A stretch of DNA of 64,000 nucleotides from Elgaria multicarinata webbii (taxonomy: Eukaryota; Chordata; Lepidosauria; Squamata; Anguidae), in NCBI RefSeq assembly GCF_023053635.1, contig NC_086180.1:39174947-39238946 (forward strand). Direction: 5' to 3'. The notes under the pieces are model-generated. The model was not told the origin of the DNA and did not search any database. It saw only the letters and a list, made by a program, of their open reading frames with translations. Of this stretch, positions 1-14,700 are shown in pieces. The position numbers were made by a program, and so were the translations under genes. Within the stretch, counting starts at the first letter, position 1. Every line of letters starts with the position of its first letter.

Positions 1-1607
1 GCACTAAATTTATTATGTGCAGATTCATCCAATGTCTCAAATGCAGGAAATTTCCTGTGTATTGGAAGTTTATCAGCACAGACTGAATGTCATATATAAG
101 CACAGTATAACTAATGTTCATTTTATTGTGTACAGATTGTTTTCCTCCCTTCACTCTATGAGTTAAGCCTTTCACTGAGGCTCCATGTATAAGTTCAGTT
201 ATCCTAAATTAGAACTTCTGATCTATACATTCAAGGAGTGAATTACCACCACCGAGCAAGGTCAGGGATTGTAGTTCAGCCTTCCCCAACCTGGTGCCCT
301 CCAGATGTTGCTAAATTCTCTTCAGCCCTCCTAGGATTCACTATGTATAGCTGAGCATTCTAATCTCAAGGTAAATTGTATTGGGTTGGATCCAATGTTT
401 TGTTCCATCCACAGAATGACCTCTCCTGTTCATGGAACAAAACCTCCAGTTCTAATCTGCTGAATGTGCCACTCAGCTTTTGAAATAAAACACTACTCTG
501 AGACTATCCTGCTAATATTCAAGTCCTGATATTCTCTCGAGTCTAAATTGTTAATCAAAGCATAAGATAGTTAGTTCCTTCTGCATCTGATATAAATTGT
601 CCCACAATCTCTTTAGTCCTGCATAGTGTGATGGCAATGAGAACAGCTCCTTCATGTTTGTTTCAGGGGTTTTTCCAGACAGATGGCTCCTAGTATTACT
701 AATCCAAAAACATTGTGTAACTATTACATTTTTCCTCTTTCTTTTCTGTAAGAAAAAATATGGGCAAAACCGTAGGAAAACACAGGAAGGTTATAAATTG
801 AATACAATGATATCTGGTCCTCCTGTAAGATGTGAATGAGGGTGATTCCCAATAAAAGCCTTATCTGGAAGTCAGTACACAAAAAATACAGTAAATCCTC
901 TAAGGACTAGCCCTTCCATAACAGAAGTTAGCATTTGAAGAAAGAGCATGTTAGTTTTATATTGGTGATTATTGGGTTTATATGTAGTGTTACTACATCC
1001 ATTACAAGGTCTAGAGAATGAAATGTTTAAATAAGGAGTGTAGAGGTGGTACAGTAGGATGCATAAGTAATTTTATACCCAGGGAATATATACCGTCCTC
1101 AAGTTTGGATCTAATAATGCTGAGATACAAAAGGAAAGTCCTAGTGGAACACAAAGAAATGTATACTAAAAACAAAATTCTAGACCTCCAGTTTCCACCT
1201 AAACATACGCTGACTCAACTAGCGACATGGATGTGTTAGTTTTCAAATGAAAAGTATTGTAGCTTAATGTAGCCACCAGTTGGAAAATGTGTTAACATTT
1301 AACAAAAAAGCCAGTTAACAGAAATATGTGCACCTATATTGAAGTTAACTAGGGATCTTGTTTTAACCTAGGATCTAGTGCTCTTTCTACTTAGGTAGAA
1401 GAATAGGCGTTACCAGTTCAGATTGCAAATAACATTTCCCTGCATAAACTGACTGCCAAGGTTTTTATTAGCATCCTGTGTGGGTTTGTTTTAGTATAAC
1501 AATGGTGTTTTAATTTTTGTATCCTATAATGTTTTAATTCTTATGTTCCCCACTCTTGCTGCAATCTTCTGTGTGCTCTTAAATGTACTTATTTGAAACT
1601 TTCTTAG
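1..1607 (+). other. PLK4: PLK4 final intron (3' part)
   Basis: No coding exon was recognised here. The short open frames at 654-839 and 1018-1239 do not resemble PLK4 or anything I know. A fragment of a dispersed squamate repeat (CCAACCTGGTGCCCTCCAG) lies near 285-306. The stretch is assigned to the last PLK4 intron because its right edge is the acceptor of the last exon. Confidence 0.6.
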
Positions 1608-1707
1608 GTATGGAGAAAATGAGAAATTGCCAGAATACATCAGAGAAAAGCTCCATTGTTTATCTTCCATTCTGATAATGTTTACCAATCCGGTTGGTCC
1701 CCACTGA
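1608..1707 (+). CDS. PLK4: PLK4 last coding exon (partial gene)
   Basis: This is the C-terminal exon of polo-like kinase 4, the serine/threonine kinase that starts centriole duplication. After the acceptor ttcttag the exon gives one base, then 32 codons starting [11 protein letters not shown] and ending FTNPVGPH, then TGA at 1705-1707. The human protein ends with a near-identical block ([19 protein letters not shown]) that closes the third polo box. The exon carries the end of that C-terminal polo box, and the first base completes a codon begun in the previous exon. No other PLK4 exon was found in 1-1607, so the rest of the gene lies before the window. The gene runs convergently toward MFSD8. 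Confidence 0.93.
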
Positions 1708-2215
1708 CAAACTGTTTGGATATGAAGACTTTAATAAATAACTTGGTGGTAATGGAGAAATTACTACTATACATGAAGAAGCAGAGCTTCCTGAACAAAG
1801 TCACACTTCTCTTCCTGGCTGGAGTTAACATATGATAACATTGCTGTGTTCTGCTTAGCTGAACAGTTGTATAACTTTTAAAAACATGATCAGTCAAGTC
1901 AAAATTATTTGCATTTTATATAAAGGATTATAAGAAATTGCTGTGACCACCAGTTCTCCAGTTACTTTTCATGAAGGGAATCTGAATTGTACGTGTGTGT
2001 GTGTGTGTGTGTGTGTTCTCTACTACTCTTTCAACTGTCAACAAGAAGTACATCTCTGCTGTTGCAGTAATTGAGCCTGTAAATATTTTGTATTTTACTT
2101 TCAACTACATGTAAAGTGTATTGTTTTATAATTGTTTTATATTTTTGTTACTTTTTCTAATGAAATATCCCTGCAAGAGCTTTAAAAAATAAATGCAGTG
2201 GTAATTGTTTAGATC
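1708..2215 (+). other. PLK4: PLK4 3' UTR with poly(A) signal
   Basis: Noncoding AT-rich sequence follows the PLK4 stop codon. AATAAA at 2188-2193 is the first canonical poly(A) signal in a suitable place, about 480 bases after the stop. A (TG)n tract at 1993-2016 lies inside. Where the transcript really ends is inferred. Confidence 0.6.
1993..2016. repeat. (TG)n microsatellite
   Basis: Twelve uninterrupted TG units in the presumed PLK4 3' UTR. Confidence 0.95.
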
Positions 2216-5200
2216 TCTTGCTTTATTTAACATAAATGTTTGGGTATACTCCATTAGGATACTGATACTGGTTTGAATAATAAAACTGTGCTTCTACAGT
2301 AGAACTCTTAAGCATTTGTACACTTATATACACTATGGGATTTTGGTATGTTGACTAAAGGAAAGTATAGATTGGGTTCATATGTAATGCTAAATCATGG
2401 TTTGATGTTACAGGTACAAATTTTGTAGCTGCAGATTTCTGCTAGCTCTGCCTTTTAGTGACACAAACTATAAATATAGCTCTGGATCATTAGAAGAAAT
2501 CCAAAGCTGCAATACTTTATTAGAACTAATTAAAGTGGCAAAGTGATGAGCAATATTACTGCTTTGACATCTATTATGATTTCTGCTTCTGAAAACAGAA
2601 TTGTAGATCAGGGTCAGTGACTTGGTATTATAGGTGAACCAATCCAGAGGCATATCACTACATACATGTTAAGACCGAAGTTGCACTCTAGTGTTGTCAA
2701 ACTGGGCTGTCTAGACTAGAAAGCTTTGCAGTTCCTCAGATAGTTCACTCTAACAAACCGTTCTCTATAGTTTTTTTTCTCCAGTGAGGGAGGGAAAGAT
2801 GAGTTTTCACTTTCAAAACCTAAGACAAACAATTAAGGTATAGGTTCAGCAGAGGAAAATGTGTTCGTAGCATTTTTCTCTTCACTACTTATATCTGCAA
2901 GTAAAAACAGATAAGGGTAACCAAGAAAGACACCAATTTGAAGGCGCAACCAAGAAAGAAACCAATCCGAATGAGCTGAAGTTTATGCTGAAGGGAACTC
3001 TGCATGGGATTCCCACAGGGAGACAGCCTACCAGTGCAACATGTACACTCCACCAAGGAGTTGTTCCTAGAAAGAGGGGACCTATCACTTTTCAACATAA
3101 AAGCAGTAGCGATAGAAAAGTTTGAACTAAACTAAATTTCTCCATGACAATCTTTTGTAGCTTTGCTATCAAGCAAGCAAACCTTTGAAAGATGTAAGTT
3201 ACAAACAGCCTATGATATTTTTCATAAGATGCAGACAGAAACAAACTATTCTCTAGAGAGATTCTTATCTTTAGGACTGCCACAATGCTTAATACAAAGA
3301 TTTTCCACTGGTCAAGTTGAGCCTCACAGTTGTAAATGAGGAATTTAGTGTATTCACAGCCATTCCTCCTTGCAGAAGCTGAGGAAGAGGCAGCACAATT
3401 TACTGAACCAGCTCAGTTGGAATGAACTGCCATTTGGCTCTCTCTCTCTCGAACTTCTGTCCTCAGAGGCTATTGTATCTGGTCATAATGTAAATGTTTA
3501 GTATTTGCACTTCCTTGTTTTCCTCTTCTTCCTTAAACCATTTTTCTTTCTATATCATGCCTTTAGGATTTGTAAGCTTGCAAGCAAGGCTTGTCATCTT
3601 TTCATCTTTGTAGAGGCACTTGAAATGGTACTAAGAATGAGTCCCTTCCACTTTTAACTACCACCATTTGTTTCTCCATCAGGTAAATAATTCTAGTTCC
3701 TTCAGTAGTCAAAAGCTCTTTGAAGATTGTGTGTACTATAAAATATATACCTCTAACTACTTTGTACATTCTCTGCTTTAATACACTATGATAATTAATG
3801 AAGGCATAAAATGAACATAGCACTCACAGCAAATACCAACTGCTCTGCCACAAAGTACAAAACTAGTCACTAAAATTTATTTTAAAAAGTACATCATAAT
3901 TCTTAATTTAGCCAATACCTTTGCAAAGTAAGTCATTTCATGGAGAGGAAAGTAAGTAATAAATAGCCCAGTTAATGGTTTAGTACTGTATTGATAGAAG
4001 GGTGTCCACATTCTTTTTGCTATTATTATATTTATTGTATTTTTACCCCACTCCTCAGCCAAAAAAGGCTCCTGGAGTACGTACAATCTATCAGCAAAAA
4101 GACAGTCCCTGCCCTCAGGCTTACAACCTAAGAAAGCCATGACACACAAGGAAAAGGAAAGGCAAGAGGGGAAACTGAGGGAGGGGGCATAAGTAGATTA
4201 GCAGCAGGGCTAGTAGAATGGCCCTGCTCCCTCATCTCCTGAAGGAGGGGAAGACCAACTACAGCAGGCCCTGACCTCTGCTTGCTCCAGTCTCCCTCAC
4301 TCCTCCTTCCCCACAGGGCCACAGTGTCAGTTAGCAGGGGGGTGGGGGAGTCCAGCTGAAGCCGGCCCTGCTGTTCCCAGCTTTAGAGGACATCTTTAAA
4401 GAAATAGATACTTGAGTATGAAATGTATTCATGAAAGTGCCACCTATTAAGAATCACAAAAGTGCTGCTTCATATGCTTGTGAATTACTTTTTATAATTT
4501 GACTTGAATATGAACAGAAAAACCTGGCTTGGATCTAAAAGGTGTCCTGCGCTCACTGATTAAACTGGTAGATTTGCTTGTGTAAGCTGTTGCTTGAACA
4601 GAAGATAGGTAACTGCTAAAGCACTTACACTGGGTTGTAACCAATGTTAATCTAATTTGTTCCATTCATTTCAATGGGTCTATTCTAAGCAGGACTAATT
4701 TTGGCTGAAATCCACTGGCTGGACTCTTAAGCATTTGCAGGACTCAAATGATTATTTTTCTTTGCTCCATCCTACTTTGAGACAACTGAAAGTTTTATCA
4801 GCAATGAAAAATGATGGATTATTAGTACATGTAAGTAATGCTCTTTGCTGTAGTTATCAAGGGATAAAAAAGATATTAAATAGCCCCAGGTAGTCAATAC
4901 CCCCATTAACTATACATGCCCAAGTCAACGTTCTACACCTTTATGAATACACATTTGTGCAAAGCAGTTATTCCTACATCTGTAAATACTCACTGGAGCA
5001 GCTCAAGCTTAGTGCTTAGACTATGTTGAATTAGTTGTCTGCATTAAAATGTGTGCCCTTTGCTACATAACCAGAAGTATTTTGGTCAAAATCAAGTTAT
5101 TCTCAAATATGGCCATATAAGTGTGCCTCCTGTTGGCTGGAGCTGGAGAGCAACTACGTTCAGGACCATTAAGCACCAGCAATTAAAAAGAAATGAAGGA

Positions 5201-6523
5201 TGTGGGAAGGGCAAACTTCATGACAAATGATTATTCAGTGCTCCATTTAAATTCTACTTTATACATATTCCATTCCTGCAGATTAAGACTAAAGTTAATC
5301 CTAACTGAAGCATTTCCATTGTAGAAAATATTGAGTGTCTAGATGAACACAATAATAAGATAAAAGATACTCATAGCAAGATCATTTTATTTACTGGATA
5401 AGCTTCTACTAAATTTTGTTGGAGATTATTCATTACAATTTAGAATAAGTAGCTAATTATAAAAGTGCATGAACACATAGCTTTTTCAAGTTTGGTTTGA
5501 AAAACACTTTCAATAAGACCTGATTCACAGAATCAAGGCATTTTTAAAAGTACCACCGCAGCAGTAAGTAGAATGAGGACTAATGACATCTCCTGATACA
5601 CCAAAACCATTTTGTTGCCCACTTTGATCGCAACATTTTCAGTATTCTACTGGTAGTTAGCCTGCTAAACAAACTACTGTCAATTAAAGGAAAAGTGTGG
5701 GTGCACAGAGCGTAAGTTGTGAAAGCAAGTAGAATTTGTAGCATTGCACAACATCATTACTGATCATAGGGCATGTTCAGATTGGCACCACAGTGGGGAG
5801 GCTTAGAAGATTAAAGTCTACGCTGGAATCCCAATCTGTGTAGTAATATGTAGTCTCACCTTGTGAGGTCACAGTCATAGCTAACAGAGTAGGCATTGCT
5901 CATAGAAGCCATCAGTAATAGAATTCTTCTGGAAACCTTGAAGTACTGGCAGCATTCTAGCTTCAGAATTAAACGGCGCCTTCCTGACATAACTTTGCCA
6001 GCAGTTGCTGTCATAGGCTTTCACGGACAGAAAAACCTTAATAACCTTTTAACAGCTACTCAAAATTTTACCAAACCAATAAAAGGCAATTCTCCTCAAC
6101 AAACTGAGTACTGTTCATCAGTAGTTTTCACCAAAATATGGAAGAAATATATAAAATGCTGAGCCACAGCTGGGAGTAAAAAGGACAAATGGGTTAATTT
6201 TCAGCACTTTTTAACTTGCTGTATTGTGGCAATTTTTATCAGATCAGTTTGAAATTTTGCAGTATTGTAGACCTCATTGGATAGATCATGGATGCCAGGT
6301 TTCATAGTATTAGCCCAGCCAGTAGAATTTTCAGGCTTATAATGGTGAAACTTTTTTTTGTTACTCACCTTAACTTAATTCAAACCTGTGCCGCTTTAAT
6401 AGTACTATATGGAATTTCTTCAGGGCATTGGTCTGTCAAAGTTGCAGAACCATAGGTCCTTGGGCATCAGCAGTGACACACAGTGGTTGCATCAACACAA
6501 AACTGATCAGTGGTTACCTATAG
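2216..6523. other. Interval between convergent PLK4 and MFSD8
   Basis: There is no recognisable coding sequence. The right part should be the MFSD8 3' UTR on the minus strand. TTTATT at 5386-5391 (AATAAA on the minus strand) is one candidate poly(A) signal about 1.1 kb after the MFSD8 stop, but other TTTATT words occur farther left, so the transcript end is not resolved. A retroposon lies at about 4024-4370, and a short dispersed repeat with an internal CAATGGGTCTATTCTAAGC word lies at about 4630-4720. A phrase known from dispersed squamate repeats (ATAGGCTTTCACGGACAG) is near 6014-6031. Confidence 0.5.
4024..4370 (-). repeat. Retroposon with L2-like 3' tail (copy 1)
   Basis: Read on the minus strand, this has a GC-rich body, then a C/T-rich stretch, then GTAAGCCTGAGGGCAGGGAC, then GAGCCTTTTTTGGCTGA and an A-rich end. 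The same arrangement recurs on the plus strand at about 24000-24350, with a shorter copy at 58527-58652. The tail resembles the GTAAGCC...GCAGGGAC end seen on L2-type LINEs and their partners. The family name is not certain. Confidence 0.6.
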
Positions 6524-6739
6524 CTAAGAACTCTGCTCTTGTAGCCTCTCATATCTGACAGAAAATGCAACAAGTCTCTTGTACACTACTTCCAAGAGTA
6601 AGAGAGCGAGAACAACAATTCCACAGATCAGGCCGAATGCCCAGCGGGGTCCAAAGTGAGTGTAGAGTTGGCCAACAAACACTGGGCCAAGTATACGTGC
6701 ACCACTTCCACAGGCAGTTAGCCAGCCCATGTAGACACC
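6524..6739 (-). CDS. MFSD8: MFSD8 coding exon 12 (last)
   Basis: Encodes [19 protein letters not shown] through the last helix to [12 protein letters not shown] and a stop at 6526-6524. Human ends SVRYGRIQE, so this tail is a little longer. Confidence 0.95.
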   Translation of the reverse strand, partial: GVYMGWLTACGSGARILGPVFVGQLYTHFGPRWAFGLICGIVVLALLLLEVVYKRLVAFSVRYERLQEQSS

Positions 6740-9700
6740 CTAAAACAGATCAGAGGAATGTATTCAGTGTTAATGCTATGTGGGGTCTTTTTTAATCACA
6801 TCTAAAACATTCATACACAAGCAATTACCAAGACATGCTTTCATTTATAAATATATGAAATTTTAACTAGGTGTTGGATCCAGATTTAGGTGCATGCAAC
6901 TGGGCTGGCCTCTCCAGACCACTGAAAATGCTACACAGGTGGTCAGCGGTCCCTGCTGAATGGGGAGAGCTGTGGTATAGGGGGACAAGAGGTCCTCCAA
7001 AATCAGGCAGAGGCACCTTCTGTGCACAGAGCTGTTCATGGAAGGGAGCTCTTGGATCCAACCCTAGGTGTTTAAAAAGCAGTTCTGCCTAGGGTTAATT
7101 ATACACTGTACAGGAGCAACACATTATTGTACTGCTTAATCAAGATAGCACTGTTCTATGTGCTTTAGAAGTCCAATTATTCACTCAGTAATTAACCCAT
7201 TATTTGCAGGGGCACACACCATGACAGCAACTTCTAGTTTGCAGCAACAACCTATGAATGCTTCATTTGTAGGTTGTTAGTGTGATGTCCAAACCAGGAA
7301 ACTCTGAATTATTCAAGTGCTAAACAAAGTTAACCTACAATTTGTTCTTAGGTTAATTTTCGGTTATTTAACCCACAACTAACCCAAGTCTCTGGGTTCT
7401 GATGTTATGCTAATAATCTACGAATGGGGTGTTTGTAGACTATTGCTGCAAACTAGAAGCAGCTCACATGCTGTGCATCCCCATAAATCGTGGGTTAATT
7501 AACCCATGATTTGCCATCATTACATGTGAACAGCCCCATTATCTAGAAAATGATAAAAAGTTAACAGTTTTGTGGCACTGATTAAGATACCATTTAAAAT
7601 TGTTTTACTGTATTAACAAACACAACGAATAGTTTCAGCACATATCAAAATGCAAACAACTCAGTTTTCATGCCTTAGAAGAAAGCAACTGTAAGCTAAT
7701 GTATTGCCTTGCTGTCTAATACTGAATCAGGGAGCAATGCTAAGCCGGCTTGGAGAGTGACAGAAGGGCCTTCAAAAGCAGCAGAAGTGTTACTCCCCCA
7801 GCTAAGAGTGGGTCTGCTAACAGGATTACAAGCACGTTGCTAGAGCTCCTCCAGTATGCTTCCAGAAAGTTCTCCTGGTGGTTTCACACCATCTTTAGGG
7901 TGGGTTGGAAAACCTAGCATGTTAAGGGCTAATGTGAATCTGCAGGATCCTAAACCTACACATTCCCTCAACATATCCCCCCAAAGATCCATACATTTCA
8001 CCACTTTCAGTGCTAATGTAGTTAATCCTCTCCACTAGATTCTATGGAGAAGAAAAAGTAAAAAACAAAGCCATCCCAATCCCACTCACCCAGGGCTTTC
8101 AATATAGTGGCTGCTCTGGCAAGGAAATCTTCCCCCCATCATAAGACTTCTCTGCAAGACAGACTGAAACATTTTGATAGCACAAGAACACTAAAAAGTT
8201 AGACGCTTACTCACTTGAGGCAAAATGCCTAGAAACAACTCATGACCTTAGCTGCACTGGCTGTTTGTAAAAGTTATTGCTATATGGCTTTCTCTACTGA
8301 TTCAACCTCTGGTAATAAACACCTCCAGTAACAAGCCAAGGTCATCAAAATAATGAAAGACAGTTCTAAGCTCAGCAAACTGCCCACTTACCAGCACGTT
8401 TGCACAATTTCTGGCAAAATTAAACAAAACTGAAATAAATATCATTTCTACACCTATGATGAAAACATCATTCAAAGTTTAACTCTTACCTGAGGCTTTG
8501 GTCCTAAGATTTTTGAATATAACGTATATGACATGACATTACATGCTGGATAACCCAGTCCTATTAGAAAGTCAGTAGTGATGTACTGTCCCAGATAGAT
8601 TATTGGAGTATAGAGGCACCAGGATTGTATAATAGGACATCCTGTTGCTTCAACAGTATTATTGGATGGAAGATGTGTTTGCACTTTCCAGGAAAATGCA
8701 AGGCTTTCACTGAAGGTCATTCTTGGAATAGAATTATTCTTTATGTCTGTGAAAATAAAAATACTATTTACAGATGCAGATATTCAATAGAAAGCTTAAG
8801 GTATAATGTTTAGAATATATTATATTCATACCTTCCCACTGAATATTAGGCAATTGCTTTCCCCAAGGTAATAAGACAAAGAATCCAACCAAGATAATCA
8901 CTAAGCCTCCATAAAGTATAGCACGTTCACCAGTTCTGTTGAATAATGAAAGCTACAATTACAATATTCATATTCATGTATTAAGTAAAAATAAATCTAT
9001 ATACAAAGTTAGATTCTACACATCTAAAGTTCAGATTTCCTCTTCTTCTTACATAATAAATAGGAGTGTTAGTAGTTAAGAGTGCTCCGAGGATTAGGGT
9101 GATAATTAATGTTTATAGTAAGCAACTACATTGGAAAGGTTTATTTTACAGGCAATCATTTGCAACCTAGTTCACCTAATCTTTTGAAATCAGACATTTC
9201 TCTATCTTAATTAAATATCACATGAAACAGTATACCTTCAATAACTTACCTTTTGGAAAGTACTTTAACTGCTAAAAATACAATGACTGATTCAATGCCA
9301 ATTGCACCAAGGATTAATCCATTGATAAACACTGCTTGCTTCCTGGTCCAGGAATACATATCCATTGTCAATGGTGTAGCTATACTAGAGAATAAAATAA
9401 AAAGCATTCATATACTCAGTTATTTGCCAATGGAGGAGGACCTTGAAGGATTTAAAGGATATCGACTCCCTAATTTCAGCTAGCTGCATCATAGGTAAAC
9501 TCCACTAAACATTCATCCTAACAGCACACAGAAAATAAGCTAGCTAGCTATCAGAGGGACGTATCAAAGCTGAAACACTTGGTAGGGGTGCAGTTCCCCA
9601 CCACCACCACAATTTTTTTAAAAAAAATCAAGGACATCCCCCTCACTCTAGGAGAAATAGCTTGATAGAAGCTTCAGTCTGATCTTGAGGAGGCCATGTT

Positions 9701-11720
9701 AGAGACCCCTGAATTATCATGTTTTTGTTTGATAAAACTGCAACAATTGCCTCCGTAAACATGCATGTGGTGGCACCTGTTTCCCTCTCATCAATTCTCT
9801 GCTCTAAGCCCTCCTTTTCCATGTCGTTTATTCTCTTAATTCCCAACTACAACCAATATTTAAGTAAATGTACCTGTATATTGTTCCTATTTAACTTCAA
9901 AGGTGTGATGCACACTTACTGCCCTATATAAATATTAGCAGCTTGGTCAACTGAAACTTCAGTTATTGTCAATTATCAGCAACTATAATAGATTGAGCCT
10001 TTTCAGCATATACAGAGGGACATCTTCCCATGTTAGTTTTATGAAGAGATAATGATAATATGAACTGGTAATGTGAATCCAGTTGAGGTTCCTATGCTGT
10101 GACCATGTACTATCGTAGTACTACAAAAACATGAACCAGATACTGAAGAATCAGATGTACTTACGTTTCAAAGACAGCAAAAACAAACAAGGTGACAAAG
10201 AAAAGAATGTTTGTTGATATAACAGCCACCTGGTCAATGTTTCCTTGATTATCTTGACCCACCTCATAATTTTCTATATTAAAACAGAAAAGATATCTGA
10301 GTTAATACTAATAAAAATACACAAAGGTCCAATTCAGACTCAGACATAACTACCTTGAGCTGAGACAGGCCCTGTTTGGACAATCAAATCCTGTCTTAAA
10401 CTAGAACATGCACATCCTTCATGTACTTGCATGCAGCCACTTTGGTCTTCCCTTTGTGCTTGTTTGGAAGCCATTAACCATAGTTCCCATGTCAGACCTA
10501 ACAGAAAGCTATGGTTAATTGCAACTTCCTGGATTGTTTCACCACTCATGCAAAGGGTGGAGCAAAGTGGCAGGAAAGGGGCTACATGCGGATGCATAAG
10601 CTCATGCATATCTTGCCTTATTAAGCCAAGATTTGATCACACAAATACAGGCAATGAGTGTCAGGACTGTACTTTCCTCACTCATGCACTGGAATTAAAG
10701 AAGACGCTTAGGATGTGTTAAACTTGTTTCCCATTACATTTGAACTGGTAAATTATAGTTTATTCTTGGTTTACTAACTTACATACATTAAAATCAGAGA
10801 TTCACTTGGAATATGAGATTGCAGAACAAGAGATTATAGAAATCTGATTGTGTTAATCAGGGATTCAATGGGGACTATGGCTTCTATGCACATTATAAAG
10901 ATTCATAGTGCATTTGTGGTTTCTAACTGCTGCTTTAAGAAGACTGAATGCTTGCTGAAGATCTACCTGTTCAACTCTCTTTTCAAACTCCAGTTCCACT
11001 TATAGCATCTGATGAAAGTGGACTGCAAAAGCTCATGCTAATTTATGAAAGTATCTGAACTAAAACAGTTGATATGAGTGCTACACTTAACAATTTATTA
11101 AGTGTAAATATGAAACCAGAGATTGAACTATAGTTTCCTGATTCAGATGTATTAGTAACCTATGGTTTTACAAATCCTGGATATCTTCTATTCTGGCAAG
11201 TGAGTGATAGGAAGAAGTGATTGTGCAGCCCTGAACCTTGTTCTTGGCTTAATAAGCCATGGTTTATTAAGTCAAGATCAATATGTCTGAATTGGGACAA
11301 AGAGTTTTGCTTTTTTAGCTTTTAGTTTCTTAATTAAACAAGAGACATCAACTAATCTATAATTTTTGCAAGGTGTTTACTATAAGATATGTTAAAGTTC
11401 TCTTTAGAATATAACACTTTGAAAGTCACTTTGCACTAGACAATAGACGCATGTATTATACATTTAAACGTCAGTATTTAATTTTACCTATCCTAAACTC
11501 ATTTTGCAGTGAACACATTGAAAGAACACCTATCAGGGAGTCATAGCCAAATGCAAAATATTCTGATGGTGTTAACACAATGAAAAAAACGAAATACATG
11601 TAGCTACCTTGCATGTAATGAAAGAGAAGTACAAATTAAATCTTCAATGTGCAACTCTTTCTATTGCAAAATGTGACAAAGGCTTGCACATTCAAGTTTT
11701 TGGCTGAAAAAAAGATTGTA

Positions 11721-11764
<44 letters not shown>

Positions 11765-14700
11765 ATACCCAATCCCTCTGTGTATTTAAACTTGACGTTT
11801 TTTAAAAGATCTTGGTAACCACTTAGCATAAAACACACACTGGCCTGGTCATTCACTCAGCTATAGATCATTGCTGCATGGTGGAGAAGCAGTGCACACT
11901 CACTGCGGATAGACACTATGTATGTAAAGTCACTGTTCTGACCAGTTGCTATTACAAGCATGTGCTTGGGAGCCGCTAAGTCCAATGAACGTGGCAGCAG
12001 CTGTAGGGCTTTGCTCTATATGCTTTCCCTTTTTTACTGGGAGATACATGCACAAGAAGTAGCTGACCCTGCCTATTGTTTTCTGTTACTATTCTGAAGT
12101 ATACCATCATATTTTATTTCATGTTTTCTACAAAAATATTACCTTCTACTTCACTGTTAATGCTGCTTTGTGGCCGTCCCATGTCATCCACACAATGTTC
12201 TCTAAAAGTTTTTTTGTAAAAGATTATTTAACTCATCAAGAAAACGTAGAGTACAGTAATACTTTAATACCCCGTGTTGTAGTAATACCGTGTTATATAA
12301 CAAATAGCTTTAATATTTCTAATGACTTTCAAGGCTGTGCTGAAGTACTTTTCAAGGCTATGACACATCAGAGGGCTGTCCAAAAAGGAAAAATTAGGTT
12401 GGACATAAAACATTCATTGCATGTTTACTCAGAAGTAAGCTGCACTGTGTTGAGTGGGGCTTGCTCCTAGGTAAATGTGCATAGAATTGCAGTGTTAGTT
12501 TCTGTTTTTTAATTTTTACACAGTAACAGTGCTGGCAAGATATGTTACGGAAAAAACATTAAGACTGAATCATCTGCACTAACCTTTGGAATCAAGACCA
12601 ATTCAGTCAGCAATACCAATTTAAAACGGTTCTATATTATCTGTTTTAGGACGAGTGGCTGCTTGACAGAAATATCCCACCAATAATATTTCACTTTCAG
12701 CCCTTAAAAAAACTGAGACCATGCTCTTAGGGTAACAAGTCTAACTTTCAGTAATTTTTAATGGAACTTTCAAGGCCAGAGGATTCCACCCCCCAAAAAA
12801 ACCCTTATACTTCTATTCTAAGTTTCTACTAATACAGTTTAGACTCACTTCACCCCATAATTCCTCCAGAATCCCAAGAATGGAAAATTCCAAAAGGGAA
12901 ATATAATGTATTTGATTGTGTAAGAATCTAAACACCAAATATATGGTGCTGGCTTACATCCCAAAATGACCAGCTTTGTTTTAGCATAATTAATGGACAG
13001 CATGTTCTTCTTGCAAAGAATTTCCAACACCCTACAAAGGGCAAAAAAAAATGCTATTGTTGATGTCAACCAGATTGATCAAGAAACTAAACTAAGTCAG
13101 TGTACATTTCATGTGACTGGAAATCCGTTAAAATGCCAGTAAGATCTGACCTCCAAACAAGTGCTAGAGTAGAGATTATTAAACTGCAGTGAAATCAATA
13201 CTGAGTTCTTATCTACAAAATCAGCAAATAACTCTTCAACAGTGCTTCACTTTATAAAAATAAATAAAAAGAGTTTATAAACAATTTATTTGCCTTACTC
13301 CTAGTCAGACCCCAAAAGAAAATGGAATATACTAAGCTAGAAGAACAAACATTTTTTGTGGGGGGAAACATTTGCATTGACTAAAATATTAAGTGAACAT
13401 TTGTGGTATAAACTGTCTTCAATAAGAGCCTTAGTTTCCAATTACCTAAATACAGCAAATATAAGAACAATGTTAATAACTCCTAGGAGAGCTCCAAATA
13501 GAACTGGTGCTGTGTACATGTTCACCTGAAGTTGAATGATTTTCCATGTGACTCCTTTTTCTCCAATGAATGTAAAGAGAGTCTGAAAAACTAACACAAA
13601 ACATGTGGAATTACAACAGGACTTGAAGAGCATTTTTAAATATTAAGATCAGCAATGCTTTTGCTCTAAACACTACCAGTTGCAAACTTTCTAAAACATA
13701 GGAAAAGAATTCCCAAGTGGGGGTAGAGAGGGAGAAGAGAGTTTCTGTCTGTCTGCCTGTCTGTCTCTCTCTCCACACACCCCTCAGAGCAAGAAAAACT
13801 GAATCCAAGTTTACAGATTGCATACCCACTATTCTTAGTGGCCCATATTAATTTTCATCTTGATAAATAAAGTGCTACTCTTTGGCCTGATCATTCTAAT
13901 TATGCATTAACTAAGGGGGATAAAATTGGAGTAAAATATAAAATGAGTTTCTCAATATTGAACTCTTGTTCATGCATTGGTTATTTCTCGGTTGGACTAC
14001 TGCAACCTTCTTCTCACATCAGTCCGTTGGTTTCTGTTCACCACTCTGCTGCTAAGATCATCTTCTTGGCTCGCCGCTCTGACCATGTAACTCCACTTCT
14101 GAAATCTCTTCACTGGCTTCCAATTCACTTCAGAATCCAATATAAACTTCTCCTGTTGACTTACAAAGCTTTTCACTGTCTAGCTCCTTCCTATCTCTCC
14201 TCTCACACTATTGCCCCACTCGTGCTCTTCACTCTTCTGATGCCATGTTTCTCGCCTGCCCAAGGGTCTCTACTTCCCTTGCTCGGCTTCGTCCATTTTC
14301 TTCTGCTGCCCCTTATGCCTGGAACGCTCTTCCAGAACATTTGAGAACTACAAGTTCAACCACAGCTTTTAAAGCTCAGCTAAAAACTTTTCTTCTTCCT
14401 AAAGCTTTTAAAACTTGATTTTGTTCTGACTTTATACTGTTAGTTTTACCCTACCCAGTGTCTGTTTACCCTACCCTGTGCCTGTTTGCATTCTCTTCCC
14501 CTCCTTATTGTTTTATTATGATTTTATTAGAATGTAAGCCTATGCGGGAGGGTCTTGCTATTTACTGTTTTACTCTGTACAGCACCATGTACATTGATGG
14601 TGCTATATAAATAAATAATAATAATAATATTTGTTCTTGATTTGTGGAATAAATAAGTTTTGTTTATGAAATACTTTTATTACAAGATTTGAAATACTGA

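Noticed and set aside
1-1600. More PLK4 exons in the first 1.6 kb
   Set aside because: The preceding polo-box words (such as FVKNVGWATQL and QFNDGSQLVV) were looked for and not found.
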